From the NCBI GenBank assembly GCA_013822765.1, contig PNKY01000002.1:558001-622000 (forward strand): a stretch of 64,000 nucleotides of DNA, in the 5' to 3' direction. The stretch comes from Rhodospirillum sp. (GTDB lineage: Bacteria; Pseudomonadota; Alphaproteobacteria; Dongiales; Dongiaceae). Of this stretch, positions 33,539 through 45,257 are shown one piece after another. Below the pieces are notes generated by a model. That model was not told the DNA's origin and made no database searches. It saw only the letters and a list, made by a program, of their open reading frames with translations. Each line of letters opens with the position of its first letter. The first letter of the stretch is position 1. Made by a program: the position numbers and the translations under genes.

Positions 33539-34198
33539 GTGCGTCCAATTCTGATCGCTACGGCGCTCTTCCTGGCTTCGGCATGTTCGGGCACAGGCGG
33601 GTCGACGTCTGCCACGACGCCCAGGGCAACGACCGATGCGAGTCCCAAGGTTTCGGCCAGCATCGATCCCGCCACAGTGACGCCGGAGTACGTCGCGTCC
33701 TTGCCGCGAGATCAGGCGGAGGCAGCCATGAGTTCGCTCACCCAACGCCACCTTCGCTTGGCGATGAATCCCTGTCCTGGTCTGACGGATGCCTGCCTCA
33801 GCGAGCAACTCGAAGCCTCGCTCGACCAGAGCGGCGAGTTGGCGGCGCTGTGCAAGGTGAATGGGACCGGAAAGGAATACCATGTCTGCTTGTTGATCGC
33901 CCCTGTGACCGTTGCGATGGTAACGGCGGCCGGCGGCAATCCAGCTACGGATATCGACTGGTCGGATGTCGACAGCACCAATAACGCGGCACGAAGGCAA
34001 TTCGCAGAGTTCATCTTTGCCAAAAAGTGCGGCGACGACGTGCGCTGCTTCGTCGACCAGGCGGCGGCGCTCCTGGGCCTGTCGCCGGCGGTCGCGAAAT
34101 CCTGCCAGCGTCATGAGTCGCCGAGCGATCGGATGAATTGCCTCAGCGACGCGCAGGAGGCGGAGGTGCTTCAGCGGGCCATCAGGTCCCTGTCCTAG
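33539..34198 (+). CDS. Four-Cys-hairpin lipoprotein 1
   Basis: Unrecognised lipoprotein, 219 aa. The start is GTG with GGGGGAGG five bases upstream. The signal ends in lipobox LASAC (C16). A disordered Ser/Thr stretch leads to TPEYVASLPRDQ, a motif shared with two later genes. Eight mature cysteines fall in four Cys pairs with spacings of 6, 11, 5 and 11 residues. Between pairs two and three is AGGNPATDIDWSD. First of four tandem relatives. It would sit in the inner face of the outer membrane or on the inner membrane. No function is known. Confidence 0.78.
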   Translation: MRPILIATALFLASACSGTGGSTSATTPRATTDASPKVSASIDPATVTPEYVASLPRDQAEAAMSSLTQRHLRLAMNPCPGLTDACLSEQLEASLDQSGELAALCKVNGTGKEYHVCLLIAPVTVAMVTAAGGNPATDIDWSDVDSTNNAARRQFAEFIFAKKCGDDVRCFVDQAAALLGLSPAVAKSCQRHESPSDRMNCLSDAQEAEVLQRAIRSLS

Positions 34199-34216
34199 CT
34201 GATCAGGCAAGCCCGC

Positions 34217-34903
34217 ATGGCGCGAACAGTGCCACCGTCGAAGATCGCCGCACTGCTGGTCGCATCCGCGATCACGCTGGCGGCGTGTCAGACGCCGGGC
34301 GAAACCGTGATGCCGCGATACGGCGCGCCGGAGTGCTACGATCCGTCGCCGGAGGAAGCCGAGCACGCCGCGCGACTCCTTGACGAGGCGTTTTTCGACC
34401 GTTTGAAGGACGATATCTTGATTCGCCTCATGGCGACCTGCGCGGACGTCGGTGTACCCGCGAGATCGCAATGCGTGAACGAGGCGATCCTCACCGGCTT
34501 TGACGAGACAGGCGAAGCGCGCCGTCAATGCGCTGACACGGAGGAAAGGATCGTCTGCTACATGTTCGGATCTTACGGCTACAACCTTGCGCGCCGGCAG
34601 CAGCCTGACTTGTCGCAGGGCTACGATTGGCAGGATCCGCTGGCGTCGCTCAAGAGCACAATGGACACAATCCGTGACCAAAGCATTGCACTATGCCGAT
34701 ATCACGGATCCGGGACGCGGGTTGAGCGATGCGTCCTCGAGCAGTTCGGCGCGGCCTTGTCCCTGAGCAGGGAGCAGGTCTTGACGTGTGTGGGCATGGG
34801 TGACGCGAAGACCGCCTTCCGTTGCGAGTTGCGCAGCCATCTTGAGCAAGCCTTCGAAGCGGCATTCTCTCGCATGGAAAACAACAAAGGTGTGCGCACT
34901 TGA
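34217..34903 (+). CDS. Four-Cys-hairpin lipoprotein 2 (divergent)
   Basis: Lipoprotein of 228 aa with lipobox LAAC (C24). It is the most diverged of the set: the TPEYVA motif is missing, but four Cys pairs remain with spacings of 10, 8, 11 and 11 (for example C-RYHGSGTRVER-C and C-VGMGDAKTAFR-C), plus an extra Cys near residue 40. YDWQDPLAS replaces the DIDWSD motif. It follows the first gene by 18 bases, so it is in the same operon. No known family recognised. Confidence 0.75.
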   Translation: MARTVPPSKIAALLVASAITLAACQTPGETVMPRYGAPECYDPSPEEAEHAARLLDEAFFDRLKDDILIRLMATCADVGVPARSQCVNEAILTGFDETGEARRQCADTEERIVCYMFGSYGYNLARRQQPDLSQGYDWQDPLASLKSTMDTIRDQSIALCRYHGSGTRVERCVLEQFGAALSLSREQVLTCVGMGDAKTAFRCELRSHLEQAFEAAFSRMENNKGVRT

Positions 34904-35000
34904 TGCTGGTCGAAGGGATCGTTTGTCCTCTGGACAGTCGCCGGTTGCGTCGCAAGGCTGCCCGTTGCAGATTGGCGTCGGAGCATGGGGAGGGGGCGGC

Positions 35001-35657
35001 GTGACGGCAAGAGCAGCGGGTCTAGGGGTCGTCGCACCATTCCTTTTGATGGCCGTCGCAGGACCATCACAGGGCGACGTGACATCTGCCGATATCGACG
35101 GCGCGACCGTTACGCCCGAATATGTGGCGGCGCAGCCGCGCGACAAGGTCGAACCCATCCTCTATGCGATGATCGATGTGGTCATGGACCGGGTCATCGG
35201 CGCTTGTGACCAGCGGCAAGGCAAAGCGCGCGACAGATGCATCGACGAGACCCTCCTGCTTGCCTTCGAGAACGATGGCGTCATGGGCCGGAACTGCAAG
35301 AGCAGAGATCCCGGCGAGGACTATCAGCGTTGCGTGATGATGGGGACGCGTCTCGTCCCAGTCGCCAAGGCGGTGGGCGCTGACCCTGCCACGCTGATCG
35401 ATTGGTCGGATCTTGAAGACACTCAATCTGTCTTTGATAAGCTAAGTGAGCTGATCGACGACCGCTGCAAATCGGCCACCACCGAGGATGAGCTGATCGG
35501 GTGCTCAATCGGTACCAGGGCGTCGCTCTTGGGCCTCAGTCCTGCCGTCGCAGAGCATTGTCAGGAACGTGGGGGAATTGAGGACATGCCAGCTTGCGTG
35601 CACGACGCCCTTGATGCGGCGATCTATCAGACCGCCATCCGGCGGCTCTCGTCATGA
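35001..35657 (+). CDS. Four-Cys-hairpin secreted protein 3
   Basis: Protein of 218 aa, GTG start with AGGGGG upstream. It has a signal-like hydrophobic N-terminus (GVVAPFLLMAVAG) but no lipobox Cys, so it is probably a free periplasmic protein. TPEYVAAQPRDK is followed by four Cys pairs with spacings of 10, 11, 11 and 11. VGADPATLIDWSDLED and LLGLSPAVAEHC match protein 1 closely. There are 97 bases between it and gene 2. Function unknown. Confidence 0.77.
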   Translation: MTARAAGLGVVAPFLLMAVAGPSQGDVTSADIDGATVTPEYVAAQPRDKVEPILYAMIDVVMDRVIGACDQRQGKARDRCIDETLLLAFENDGVMGRNCKSRDPGEDYQRCVMMGTRLVPVAKAVGADPATLIDWSDLEDTQSVFDKLSELIDDRCKSATTEDELIGCSIGTRASLLGLSPAVAEHCQERGGIEDMPACVHDALDAAIYQTAIRRLSS

Positions 35658-35679
35658 TGACTGTTCCTCGGGTCAGCTG

Positions 35680-36375
35680 ATGCCGGGCGGTGCGCCAAAG
35701 GTGAGCGTTCGCTGGCGGGCCATTGCGCTCGCCATGCTTGCCGTCCTCTCGGCGTGCGGCTATTGGCCTGATGAACAGCTCCCTGGCGAGGCAGCCACGT
35801 CGAAGGCGGCGACCGGCGACCATCCGATCACCCCGGAACATGTTGCCTCCCTGCCGGCAGGGCAATCGCGGCCGGTGGTCAACCAGCTGTCCAACGAAGT
35901 GGTCGCCGCGGAGACCGCGCCGTGCAGCGGCAACCCCGATGTCGATTGGGAAGCGTGCGTCAGCGCGCGGATGCTGAGGGCGTTCGACCGCTACGGCTTT
36001 CTGACGGGCCACTGCCGCAGCCAACCGGACCTCAAGGCGGTGCGCAGTTGCGTGCAGTTTGGGCGGTCGGGGATCGACTGGCTGCTGGCGATCGGCGGCA
36101 ACCCGGACACGGACTTCGACTGGTCGAATCCGGAGAAGTCCCATGAGGCCGCGCTCAAGAAGCTGAATGATGTGCTGACCGAGCGCTGCGACGGCAAGCC
36201 GGAGCAGCCCGGCAATTCCTGCTTCACCAGCGAGAGTGCGCGCGTGCTCGGCCTCGGCGAGGTGGTGGCGACAAACTGCGCCGCGCGCCAGACGCTGGAG
36301 GAGCGCGGCGCCTGCGTTGTCGATGCGCACGATGCGGCGATGTACAGGGATGCGCTCGCGATCCTGAACCGCTGA
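35680..36375 (+). CDS. Four-Cys-hairpin lipoprotein 4
   Basis: Lipoprotein of 231 aa with lipobox LSAC (C26). ITPEHVASLPAGQ is followed by four Cys pairs with spacings of 10, 11, 10 and 11. IGGNPDTDFDWSNPEKS and VLGLGEVVATNC align with proteins 1 and 3. The start is 22 bases after gene 3. It closes a four-gene run and is convergent with trmFO. The repeated pair spacing suggests a fold of stacked disulfide helical hairpins, which is an inference. Confidence 0.77.
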   Translation: MPGGAPKVSVRWRAIALAMLAVLSACGYWPDEQLPGEAATSKAATGDHPITPEHVASLPAGQSRPVVNQLSNEVVAAETAPCSGNPDVDWEACVSARMLRAFDRYGFLTGHCRSQPDLKAVRSCVQFGRSGIDWLLAIGGNPDTDFDWSNPEKSHEAALKKLNDVLTERCDGKPEQPGNSCFTSESARVLGLGEVVATNCAARQTLEERGACVVDAHDAAMYRDALAILNR

Positions 36376-36381
36376 TCGCGG

Positions 36382-37752
36382 CTAGCCGACCTTCTGACCC
36401 AACCATCCCGACAGGTCGCCGAGCGCGCGCCGGGACATCAACGGCTTGCGCTGGGCCTTCCATTCGCGCACCTGGCCGCGGGTCAGGCCCTCCGGCTCAG
36501 GCAGCACCGGGAACAGGCCGAAATTCACGTTCATCGGCTGGAAGCTGGCGCTGTTGGCGTTGATCGTGATGTGGCGCAGCAGCGCGCCGAGCGCGGTGGT
36601 GGCGGGCGGCGGCACTACGCCGACGCCGAGGCGTTCGGCGGCAGCGAAGCGGCCGGCCAACAGGCCGATCGCCGCGCTCTCGACATAGCCCTCGACGCCG
36701 GTGATCTGGCCGGCGAAGCGCAGGCGCGGCATCGCCTTCAGGCGCAGCTTCTCGTCCAACAGCTTGGGCGAGTTGATGAAGGTGTTGCGGTGCAGCCCGC
36801 CGAGACGCGCGAACTCGGCGCGCTCCAGGCCGGGAATGGTGCGGAAGATGCGCACCTGCTCGCCATGCTTCAGCTTGGTCTGGAAGCCGACCATGTTGAA
36901 GAGCGTGCCGAGCGCGTTGTCCTGGCGCAGCTGCACCACGGCATAGGGCGGCCGGCTGGCGCGCGGATTGGTGAGGCCGACCGGCTTCATCGGGCCGAAG
37001 CGTAGCGTTGCCGGCCCGCGTTCCGCCATCACTTCGATCGGCAGGCAGCCTTCGAAATACGGCGTGTTGGTTTCCCACTCCTTGAAGACGCCCTTCTCGC
37101 CGGTCAGCAGGGCATCGATGAAGGCGAGATACTCCGGCTTCTCCAGCGCGCAGTTGATGTAGTCGCCGCCCGCACTGCCTTCGTCGTAGCGCGACTGCAT
37201 CCAGGCTTTGTCCATGTCGATCGTCTCGCGATAGACGATCGGCGCGATGGCGTCGAAGAAGCTGAGCGCGGTCTCGCCGGTCAGGCCGCGGATCGCCTCT
37301 GAGAGAGCGGGCGAAGTGAGGGGGCCGGTGGCGACGATGACGCTGTCCCAGTCCTCCGGCGGCAGGCCGGCGATCTCGCCGCGGCTCAGCTCCACCAGCG
37401 GATGGCTCGCCAGGCGCTCGGTGACCGCGCGCGAGAAGCCATCGCGGTCGACCGCCAGGGCGCCGCCGGCCGGCAGACGATGCGCATCGGCCGAGGCCAG
37501 GATCAGCGAGCCGGCGCGGCGCATCTCCTCATGCAGCAGGCCGACTGCGTTGTTCTCGGCGTCGTCGGAGCGCAGCGAGTTGGAGCACACCAGCTCGGCG
37601 CAGTTCTCGGTCTGGTGCGCCTCGGTCGGGCGCATCGGGCGCATCTCGTGCAGCACGACGGGAACGCCGGCCTGGGCGAGGTGCCAGGCGGCCTCGCTGC
37701 CGGCGAGGCCGGCGCCGATGATGTGGACGGGCTGGGACTGGGTTGCGGTCAT
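36382..37752 (-). CDS. trmFO: TrmFO, folate-dependent tRNA (uracil-54-C5)-methyltransferase
   Basis: FAD enzyme of 456 aa that makes ribothymidine at tRNA position 54 with methylenetetrahydrofolate as carbon source. N-terminal FAD motif [14 protein letters not shown], the conserved [12 protein letters not shown] (C51 and C56), and the TrmFO C-terminal pattern NVNFGLFP. Length is normal for the family. It is convergent with the lipoprotein cluster and divergent from the RidA-like gene. Folate use links it loosely to the DMGDH-like enzyme. Confidence 0.95.
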   Translation of the reverse strand: MTATQSQPVHIIGAGLAGSEAAWHLAQAGVPVVLHEMRPMRPTEAHQTENCAELVCSNSLRSDDAENNAVGLLHEEMRRAGSLILASADAHRLPAGGALAVDRDGFSRAVTERLASHPLVELSRGEIAGLPPEDWDSVIVATGPLTSPALSEAIRGLTGETALSFFDAIAPIVYRETIDMDKAWMQSRYDEGSAGGDYINCALEKPEYLAFIDALLTGEKGVFKEWETNTPYFEGCLPIEVMAERGPATLRFGPMKPVGLTNPRASRPPYAVVQLRQDNALGTLFNMVGFQTKLKHGEQVRIFRTIPGLERAEFARLGGLHRNTFINSPKLLDEKLRLKAMPRLRFAGQITGVEGYVESAAIGLLAGRFAAAERLGVGVVPPPATTALGALLRHITINANSASFQPMNVNFGLFPVLPEPEGLTRGQVREWKAQRKPLMSRRALGDLSGWLGQKVG

Positions 37753-37929
37753 GGGGTCTGATAGCGGCTGGGCGGGCGCGCCTCAAGCCCAATCGTGGGC
37801 CGCAGTGCGGCGCAATTACCGCAAGCCCAAGGGAAAATTCAGCTTTTCGTAACCATTACCCCGCATGAACAATGGACAAGCAGGGCAAATCTGCCAATCA
37901 TCGGATGCCAAAGGGGGACTCGGGTACGA

Positions 37930-38331
37930 ATGTTGCAGCGCCTGAATCCGGCGAGCGTGTCAGCGCCTTTCAGCCGATATTCCCATGCGGTGATCGCGCC
38001 GGAGGGCTATCGGTGGCTGTACATCTCGGGTCAGGTCGGCGCCGATCGCGACCGCAAGATCCCCAAGGACTTCGAAGCCCAGGCCGAGTTGGCGTTCCAG
38101 AACCTGATCGCCTGCATCCGTGAGTCGGGCTTTGACCTGCAGGACCTGGTGAAGGTCACCGTTCTGCTCACCCGGGCGAGCGATATCGCGGCCTATCGGC
38201 AGGTTCGCGACCGGATGCTGGGAAGCGTGGCGCCGGCGAGCACGCTCATGATCGTGGCGGGGCTGGCGGCGCCGGAACTGCTGGTCGAAGTCGAAGGGGT
38301 GGCGGCGCGGCCCGCCGAGCGCACAGCATGA
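37930..38331 (+). CDS. RidA/YjgF-family protein lacking the catalytic Arg
   Basis: YjgF-fold protein of 133 aa (YISGQVGADRDRKIP, AFQNLIACIRESGFDLQDLVKVTVLLT, LLVEVEGVAA). Canonical RidA deaminases have Arg105 in a P-x-R-S motif; here that stretch is APASTLMIV, so the Arg is Ser. It is therefore unlikely to hydrolyse 2-aminoacrylate-derived imines. Its last codon overlaps the first PilZ gene (ATGA), so it is translationally coupled to the PilZ trio. Role unknown. Confidence 0.85.
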   Translation: MLQRLNPASVSAPFSRYSHAVIAPEGYRWLYISGQVGADRDRKIPKDFEAQAELAFQNLIACIRESGFDLQDLVKVTVLLTRASDIAAYRQVRDRMLGSVAPASTLMIVAGLAAPELLVEVEGVAARPAERTA

Positions 38332-38603
38332 CCACCGACGAGGATCCGTTCGCCGACCGTCGCTCGTCCGTCCGCAAGAAGGTGACGCGCGCGGCGCGGG
38401 TGTTTTTCAACGACCGGCAGAGCCTGATCGACTGCACCATCCTCGATCTGTCCGACGGCGGCGCCAAGCTGGAATTCGCCGGCCGCCAGATGCTGCCGCG
38501 CACCTTCGATCTGCAGATGCAGAACGGCGCGATCTATCGCTGCGAAGTGCGCTGGGCCAAGGACAATTTCTTCGGCGTCCGCTTCCTGGACGACAACGAG
38601 TAG
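38328..38603 (+). CDS. PilZ-domain mini-protein 1
   Basis: Single-domain PilZ protein of 91 aa. The c-di-GMP motif R-x3-R is R-SSV-R in ADRRSSVRKK and the second motif is D-L-S-D-G-G (D/NxSxxG). It overlaps the RidA-like stop by four bases. PilZ proteins change partner activity on binding c-di-GMP. First of three tandem copies. Confidence 0.88.
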   Translation: MTTDEDPFADRRSSVRKKVTRAARVFFNDRQSLIDCTILDLSDGGAKLEFAGRQMLPRTFDLQMQNGAIYRCEVRWAKDNFFGVRFLDDNE

Positions 38604-38618
38604 GCCGCGGCGGGCGCC

Positions 38619-38897
38619 ATGACCGACGATCAGGGCAGCTCACAAGACACGCGACGCGGCCAGGACCGCAAGACCGTCCTCAAGGGCGCCAAGGTGGTGT
38701 TCAACAACGGCAAGGGTGTGCTGGTCTGCCGGGTGCGCGACCTGTCGCCGGACGGCGCGCGCCTGGAGTTTGCGCCGCGCCAGGCCGTGCCCGATACCTT
38801 CGAGCTGCACGTGATGGGGCAACCGGTGCGCAAATGCGAGCGGCGCTGGGTCCGGAACAATATCGTCGGCGTGCGGTTTGTGGCGGAGGACAAGTAG
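38619..38897 (+). CDS. PilZ-domain mini-protein 2
   Basis: PilZ protein of 92 aa with R-GQD-R and DLSPDGARLEF, so both ligand motifs are kept. It starts 15 bases after copy 1. The core aligns along its whole length with both neighbours (VRNNIVGVRF versus AKDNFFGVRF), showing tandem duplication. Partner and target unknown. Confidence 0.88.
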   Translation: MTDDQGSSQDTRRGQDRKTVLKGAKVVFNNGKGVLVCRVRDLSPDGARLEFAPRQAVPDTFELHVMGQPVRKCERRWVRNNIVGVRFVAEDK

Positions 38898-38909
38898 CGG
38901 CGGCGAGTC

Positions 38910-39176
38910 ATGACCGACGATCCATCCCATCCTTCCGATGAACGACGCGGCCGCGAGGCCCGCCGGACCGCTCTGAAGAGCGGGCGCATCGTCTTTCCGG
39001 GCGGCAGCGTCGAATGCAAGCTGCGGAACATCTCCGACGGCGGCGCCCGCCTGGAGATCGGCGGTCAGCAGCTCCTGCCACACACCTTCGAGCTGCACAT
39101 CACCAGCTGGCCGATCCGCCAATGCAGCCTGCGCTGGGCCAAGGACAACCTGGTCGGCGTGCAGTTCCTGGATTAG
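38910..39176 (+). CDS. PilZ-domain mini-protein 3
   Basis: PilZ protein of 88 aa. The second motif is NISDGG. The Arg pair is shifted: R-EAR-R within ERRGREARRTAL fits R-x3-R, but the exact register is less clear than in copies 1 and 2. It begins 12 bases after copy 2 and converges with the GFA gene. Binding to c-di-GMP is probable but less certain. Confidence 0.85.
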   Translation: MTDDPSHPSDERRGREARRTALKSGRIVFPGGSVECKLRNISDGGARLEIGGQQLLPHTFELHITSWPIRQCSLRWAKDNLVGVQFLD

Positions 39177-39179
39177 CGG

Positions 39180-39578
39180 TCAGCTGCTGCTGCGCTCGTA
39201 TTGCGGCAGGCCGTCGTCGAGTTTGATCCAGGGCAGCTTCTCCGCCACGTGCACATGGAACTGCGGTGCCGCCTGCTCTGGATGCGCCAGCAGCGCGGCG
39301 TAGAGATGCGTCTCGCCCGGCCAGCGCTCGCTTTCAAAGGCGACCGGGGATCCGCAGTTTCGACAGAACGAGCGGCGCGCGCCGGGGGACGATTGACGAA
39401 TGAGCGGCTCGACACCGGTGAAGCGGCACGACTCACGGCGCACGCCGATCCAGGTGGTGAAGGGCGAGGCGGTCGCACGCCTACAGCTCTCGCAATGGCA
39501 ATGGCCGCACCAGATCGGTGAGCCGGTGAATTCGAATGTCACCTGGCCGCACAGGCAATGGCCCTTCGTCACGCTCAT
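39180..39578 (-). CDS. GFA-family (glutathione-dependent formaldehyde-activating-like) zinc protein
   Basis: CENP-V/GFA-fold protein of 132 aa. Zinc cysteines appear as CLC (HCLCGQV), CGHCHCESC and CRNCGSP. Most GFA-family proteins have no proven Gfa activity, so the formaldehyde link is only family knowledge. Formaldehyde would be produced by demethylation of dimethylglycine elsewhere in the window. It is cotranscribed with two glutathione transferases just upstream. Confidence 0.87.
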   Translation of the reverse strand: MSVTKGHCLCGQVTFEFTGSPIWCGHCHCESCRRATASPFTTWIGVRRESCRFTGVEPLIRQSSPGARRSFCRNCGSPVAFESERWPGETHLYAALLAHPEQAAPQFHVHVAEKLPWIKLDDGLPQYERSSS

Positions 39579-39587
39579 TGTGTCCCC

Positions 39588-40226
39588 CTAGACCGGCTGT
39601 TCGATCCCCTCCGCCTTCAGCATGCGAGCATAGCCAGGCCGCTGCATGACCAGCCGGATCAGCTTGTTGACGTGCGGATTGGCGTGGGCGGGAGTTGCCA
39701 TGAACTCGGTCCACTGCGCCAGCATCACCGCGTAGTAGTCGCAGACGTAGAAGGTCTGGCCACAGAGATACGGGCCGGACTTGGCGAGGTGCTGGTCGAG
39801 GAAACGGAACATGCCGGCGGCCTGCTGCTCGGCCTTGGTCTTCAGCTCGGCCTGGCGGTCTGCGCCGTCGATGACATGCTCGGGATGCCACCAATGCATC
39901 AGCGCAATCTGCAGCGTGTTGGTGAGATAGGCCATCCATTGCAGGAACAGCGGGCGATCCGCGCTGTCCGTCTTGGGCGCCAAGCCGGCTTCGCGATGTC
40001 GCTCCGCCAGGAACAGGGCGATGGCAGTGGTTTCGTAGAGGATCTTGCCGCCGTCATAGACCAATGTCGGCACGCGGGCGTGCGGGTTGATCTTGAGATA
40101 ATCGGGGCTGCGCTGCTCGCCCTTCGACGTATCGACCTTGATCAACTCGTACGGGACGCCGATATCTTCCAGCATCGCGTGCGGCGTCATGTTGGCACTG
40201 GCCGGCGACCAATAGAGCGTATACAT
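39588..40226 (-). CDS. Glutathione S-transferase, copy 1
   Basis: GST of 212 aa. The N-terminal thioredoxin fold reads MYTLYWSPASANMTPHAMLE with the cis-Pro in ARVPTLVYDGG and the ATAIALFLAE helix; the all-helical C-terminal domain follows. It is nearly the same length as the gene upstream and ends in the same sequence RPGYARMLKAEGIEQPV, so the pair arose by tandem duplication. The catalytic Ser/Tyr/Cys is not certain. Substrate unknown. Confidence 0.9.
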   Translation of the reverse strand: MYTLYWSPASANMTPHAMLEDIGVPYELIKVDTSKGEQRSPDYLKINPHARVPTLVYDGGKILYETTAIALFLAERHREAGLAPKTDSADRPLFLQWMAYLTNTLQIALMHWWHPEHVIDGADRQAELKTKAEQQAAGMFRFLDQHLAKSGPYLCGQTFYVCDYYAVMLAQWTEFMATPAHANPHVNKLIRLVMQRPGYARMLKAEGIEQPV

Positions 40227-40241
40227 GTGGTTCTCCTCGCC

Positions 40242-40880
40242 TCAGACCGGCTGCTCGATGCCCTCGGCTTTCAGCATGCGCGCGTAGCCGGGGCGCTGCA
40301 TGACTGCACGGATCAGCTTGTTGACATTTGGAGTGGTGTGCGCGGGCGTGACCATGGCGCGGGTCCAGCGTGCCAGCATCACGGCATAGTAGTCGCAGAC
40401 GTAGAAGGTCGAACCGCACAGATACGGACCCGACTTCGCAAGCTGCTCATCGAGGAAGCGGAACATCTCAGCCGTGCGCTGCTCCGCCTTGCACTTCACG
40501 GCGGCTTGCTCACTGTCGCCGTCGACGAATTTTTCCGAATGCCACCAGTGCATGCAGGATTCCTGCAGCGTGTTGGTGAGATACGCCATCCATTGCAGGA
40601 AGAGGCCACGGTCCTTGCTGTCGCTCTTCGGCATGAATGGGATGTTGGGGTGGCGATCAGCCAGGAACAGGCAGATGGCGGTCGACTCGTACATCACCCG
40701 GTCGCCGTCATAGACCAGGGTCGGCACGCGCGCGTGCGGGTTGAGCTTGAGGTAGTCCGCGCTGTGCTGGTCGCCGGCCTTGGTGTCGACCTTGATCAGC
40801 TCGAACGGCGCGCCGATCTCCTCCAGCATGGCGTGCGGCGCCATCGCGGCGCTGCCCGGCGCGAAATAGAGTTTGTACAT
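40242..40880 (-). CDS. Glutathione S-transferase, copy 2
   Basis: GST of 212 aa, paralogous to its downstream neighbour (15 bases apart). It opens MYKLYFAPGSAAMAPHAMLEE, with cis-Pro in ARVPTLVYDGD and conserved FLQWMAYLTNTLQE in the helical domain. It is the first gene of the GST-GST-GFA minus-strand run. A hairpin repeat lies upstream. Detoxification by glutathione conjugation is a family inference. Confidence 0.9.
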   Translation of the reverse strand: MYKLYFAPGSAAMAPHAMLEEIGAPFELIKVDTKAGDQHSADYLKLNPHARVPTLVYDGDRVMYESTAICLFLADRHPNIPFMPKSDSKDRGLFLQWMAYLTNTLQESCMHWWHSEKFVDGDSEQAAVKCKAEQRTAEMFRFLDEQLAKSGPYLCGSTFYVCDYYAVMLARWTRAMVTPAHTTPNVNKLIRAVMQRPGYARMLKAEGIEQPV

Positions 40881-40927
40881 GCGGTTCCCCCTGACGTTTC
40901 CTTCGCATCATACAGCGCTCAACAGAA

Positions 40928-40973
40928 TTGGATTACCGGGCCGCGACACTTCGTGTCGGCCCGGTGATGACGG
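40928..40973. repeat. Intergenic hairpin repeat (CGTCA-stem family)
   Basis: ACCGGGCCG (40935-40943) pairs with CGGCCCGGT (40957-40965); the inner part adds GACAC-TTC-GTGTC. Outer flanks are TTGGATT on the left and GATGACGG on the right, as in the unit at 16357-16403. It lies between two minus-strand genes and could end transcription of the nucleoside hydrolase mRNA or separate it from the GST genes. Confidence 0.65.
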
Positions 40974-40987
40974 TGGGGAGGGGGCCA

Positions 40988-41897
40988 CTATAGCTGTGCA
41001 AGCCGCTCCAGCAGCAGGGTGCGGACACGGTCGGCGTCGCAGGAGACGGCGACCCGGATATTGCCGTCGCCCTCGCCGAGCTTGAAACGGGTCTGGCCAG
41101 CGCGCTCGGCGTCGGCGGTCTCGATCTCGAGCGTGGTCGCGGTCACGTCGAACAGGTTCGGCGCGATCAGCCACATCACAGCCAGTGGATCGTACAGCGC
41201 CGCCGCCGGTTTCTTGAACGACTTCATATAGAACTCTAGCATGTCGGCGCCGGCGTTGCAGCAGGGGCGGTCGGTTGCGCGCAGCAGGTCGATCCACATC
41301 TGGTCGACGCTCGCCTGCCGCGCGACCTCCAGCGGCGCCCAGAACATCGGCCGCCCGCAGTCCAGCACCTTGTGCGCGGCCTTGGGGTCGACATGCACGT
41401 TGAACTCGGCATAGCGCGAGGAATTGCCGCCCTCGGGACCGAGCGAGCCCGCCATCAGCACGATCTCCTTGATGCCGCGGACGATATCCGGCTGCTGCTC
41501 CAGGGCGAGCGCCAAGTTGGTCTGCGGGCCCAGCAGCACGACGGTCTGGCTGTTGGGCTGGGCCGCGGACAGGATCTCGATCAGCGCCTCGACCGCCGAT
41601 CCCCGGCTGCCGTTCGGGCCGTCGGGAATGGTCGCATCGCCGATGCCGTTTTGGCCGTGGATGTCCTCGATCGTGCTCCAGGTGCCCGCCAGCGGCTTCT
41701 CGGCGCCGCGGAAGACGGGAATCTGCGACTTGCCGGCCAGAGCGACCAGCGCCGACGCGTTGCGCGTGGTGCGGTTGATGCCGACGTTACCGGCAACCGT
41801 CGTAACCGCGCGGATCTCCAGCTCCGGCGACGCGCAGGCCAGGAAAATGGCCAGCGCGTCGTCGATCCCCGGATCGGTGTCGATGATGATCGGTCGT

Positions 41898-41908
<11 letters not shown>
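40988..41908 (-). CDS. Inosine-uridine nucleoside N-ribohydrolase family protein
   Basis: Nucleoside hydrolase of 306 aa that cleaves the N-glycosidic bond of ribonucleosides. The calcium-binding motif is [11 protein letters not shown] (8-18; D10, D12, D16, D17), followed by [10 protein letters not shown] and the late [12 protein letters not shown] region. Its first eleven bases overlap the end of uvrA, so it may be translated from the uvrA message. Substrate range (purine or pyrimidine) is not predictable. Confidence 0.9.
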
Positions 41909-44813
<2,905 letters not shown>

Positions 44814-45005
44814 GTGTGCCTTTTTCCTTTCGGGAGATGAGCGACTATCCCCGAATCCGCCCGGACTTCAAGCGCCATGAATGCATTGCTGGAAGGCGCT
44901 GATCCGCCGTGTTTTTTGACATTCGGATGCGCCCAATTATGCAGTCTAAACAAGGGTCGTGACAAAAAGTGGCAGGAATTGGATGCACGTCGCAGTGGGC
45001 GAGGG

Positions 45006-45257
45006 CTATCGGACGGTGACGTAACCTCCGCCGCTCAGCGTCTCGACCTTCCTGAACCGGCGTCTCAGGTAGGCGAGCACATCCTCGTCCAGAGCACCCG
45101 AAAGCGGTTGCTTCGCATCACGTGAGCCGAATGGCCCGTACAAAGCAACCTTGCCAGCATCGTCCAAATACGCGCGCGCCCAAAAGTACCGTCCGCCATT
45201 TTCAAAGTGGTAGACGATATAGTTGTACCTTTGGATCAACCTCTTGCCGTCGTACAT
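45006..45257 (-). CDS. Small hypothetical protein, 83 aa
   Basis: Short plausible gene with ATG start (MYDGKRLIQRYNYIVYHFE). It is rich in aromatic residues in the first half and has an Arg-rich segment (AYLRRRFRKVETL) near the end. No family recognised and no strong ribosome site seen. It lies in the uvrA-ssb gap on the minus strand, reading toward uvrA. Its normal codon make-up is the main support. Confidence 0.5.
   Translation of the reverse strand: MYDGKRLIQRYNYIVYHFENGGRYFWARAYLDDAGKVALYGPFGSRDAKQPLSGALDEDVLAYLRRRFRKVETLSGGGYVTVR

Noticed and set aside
34901-35000. A longer protein running from 34788 into lipoprotein 3
   Set aside because: The upstream part overlaps gene 2 in another frame and gives no signal peptide; GTG at 35001 with AGGGGG upstream is better.
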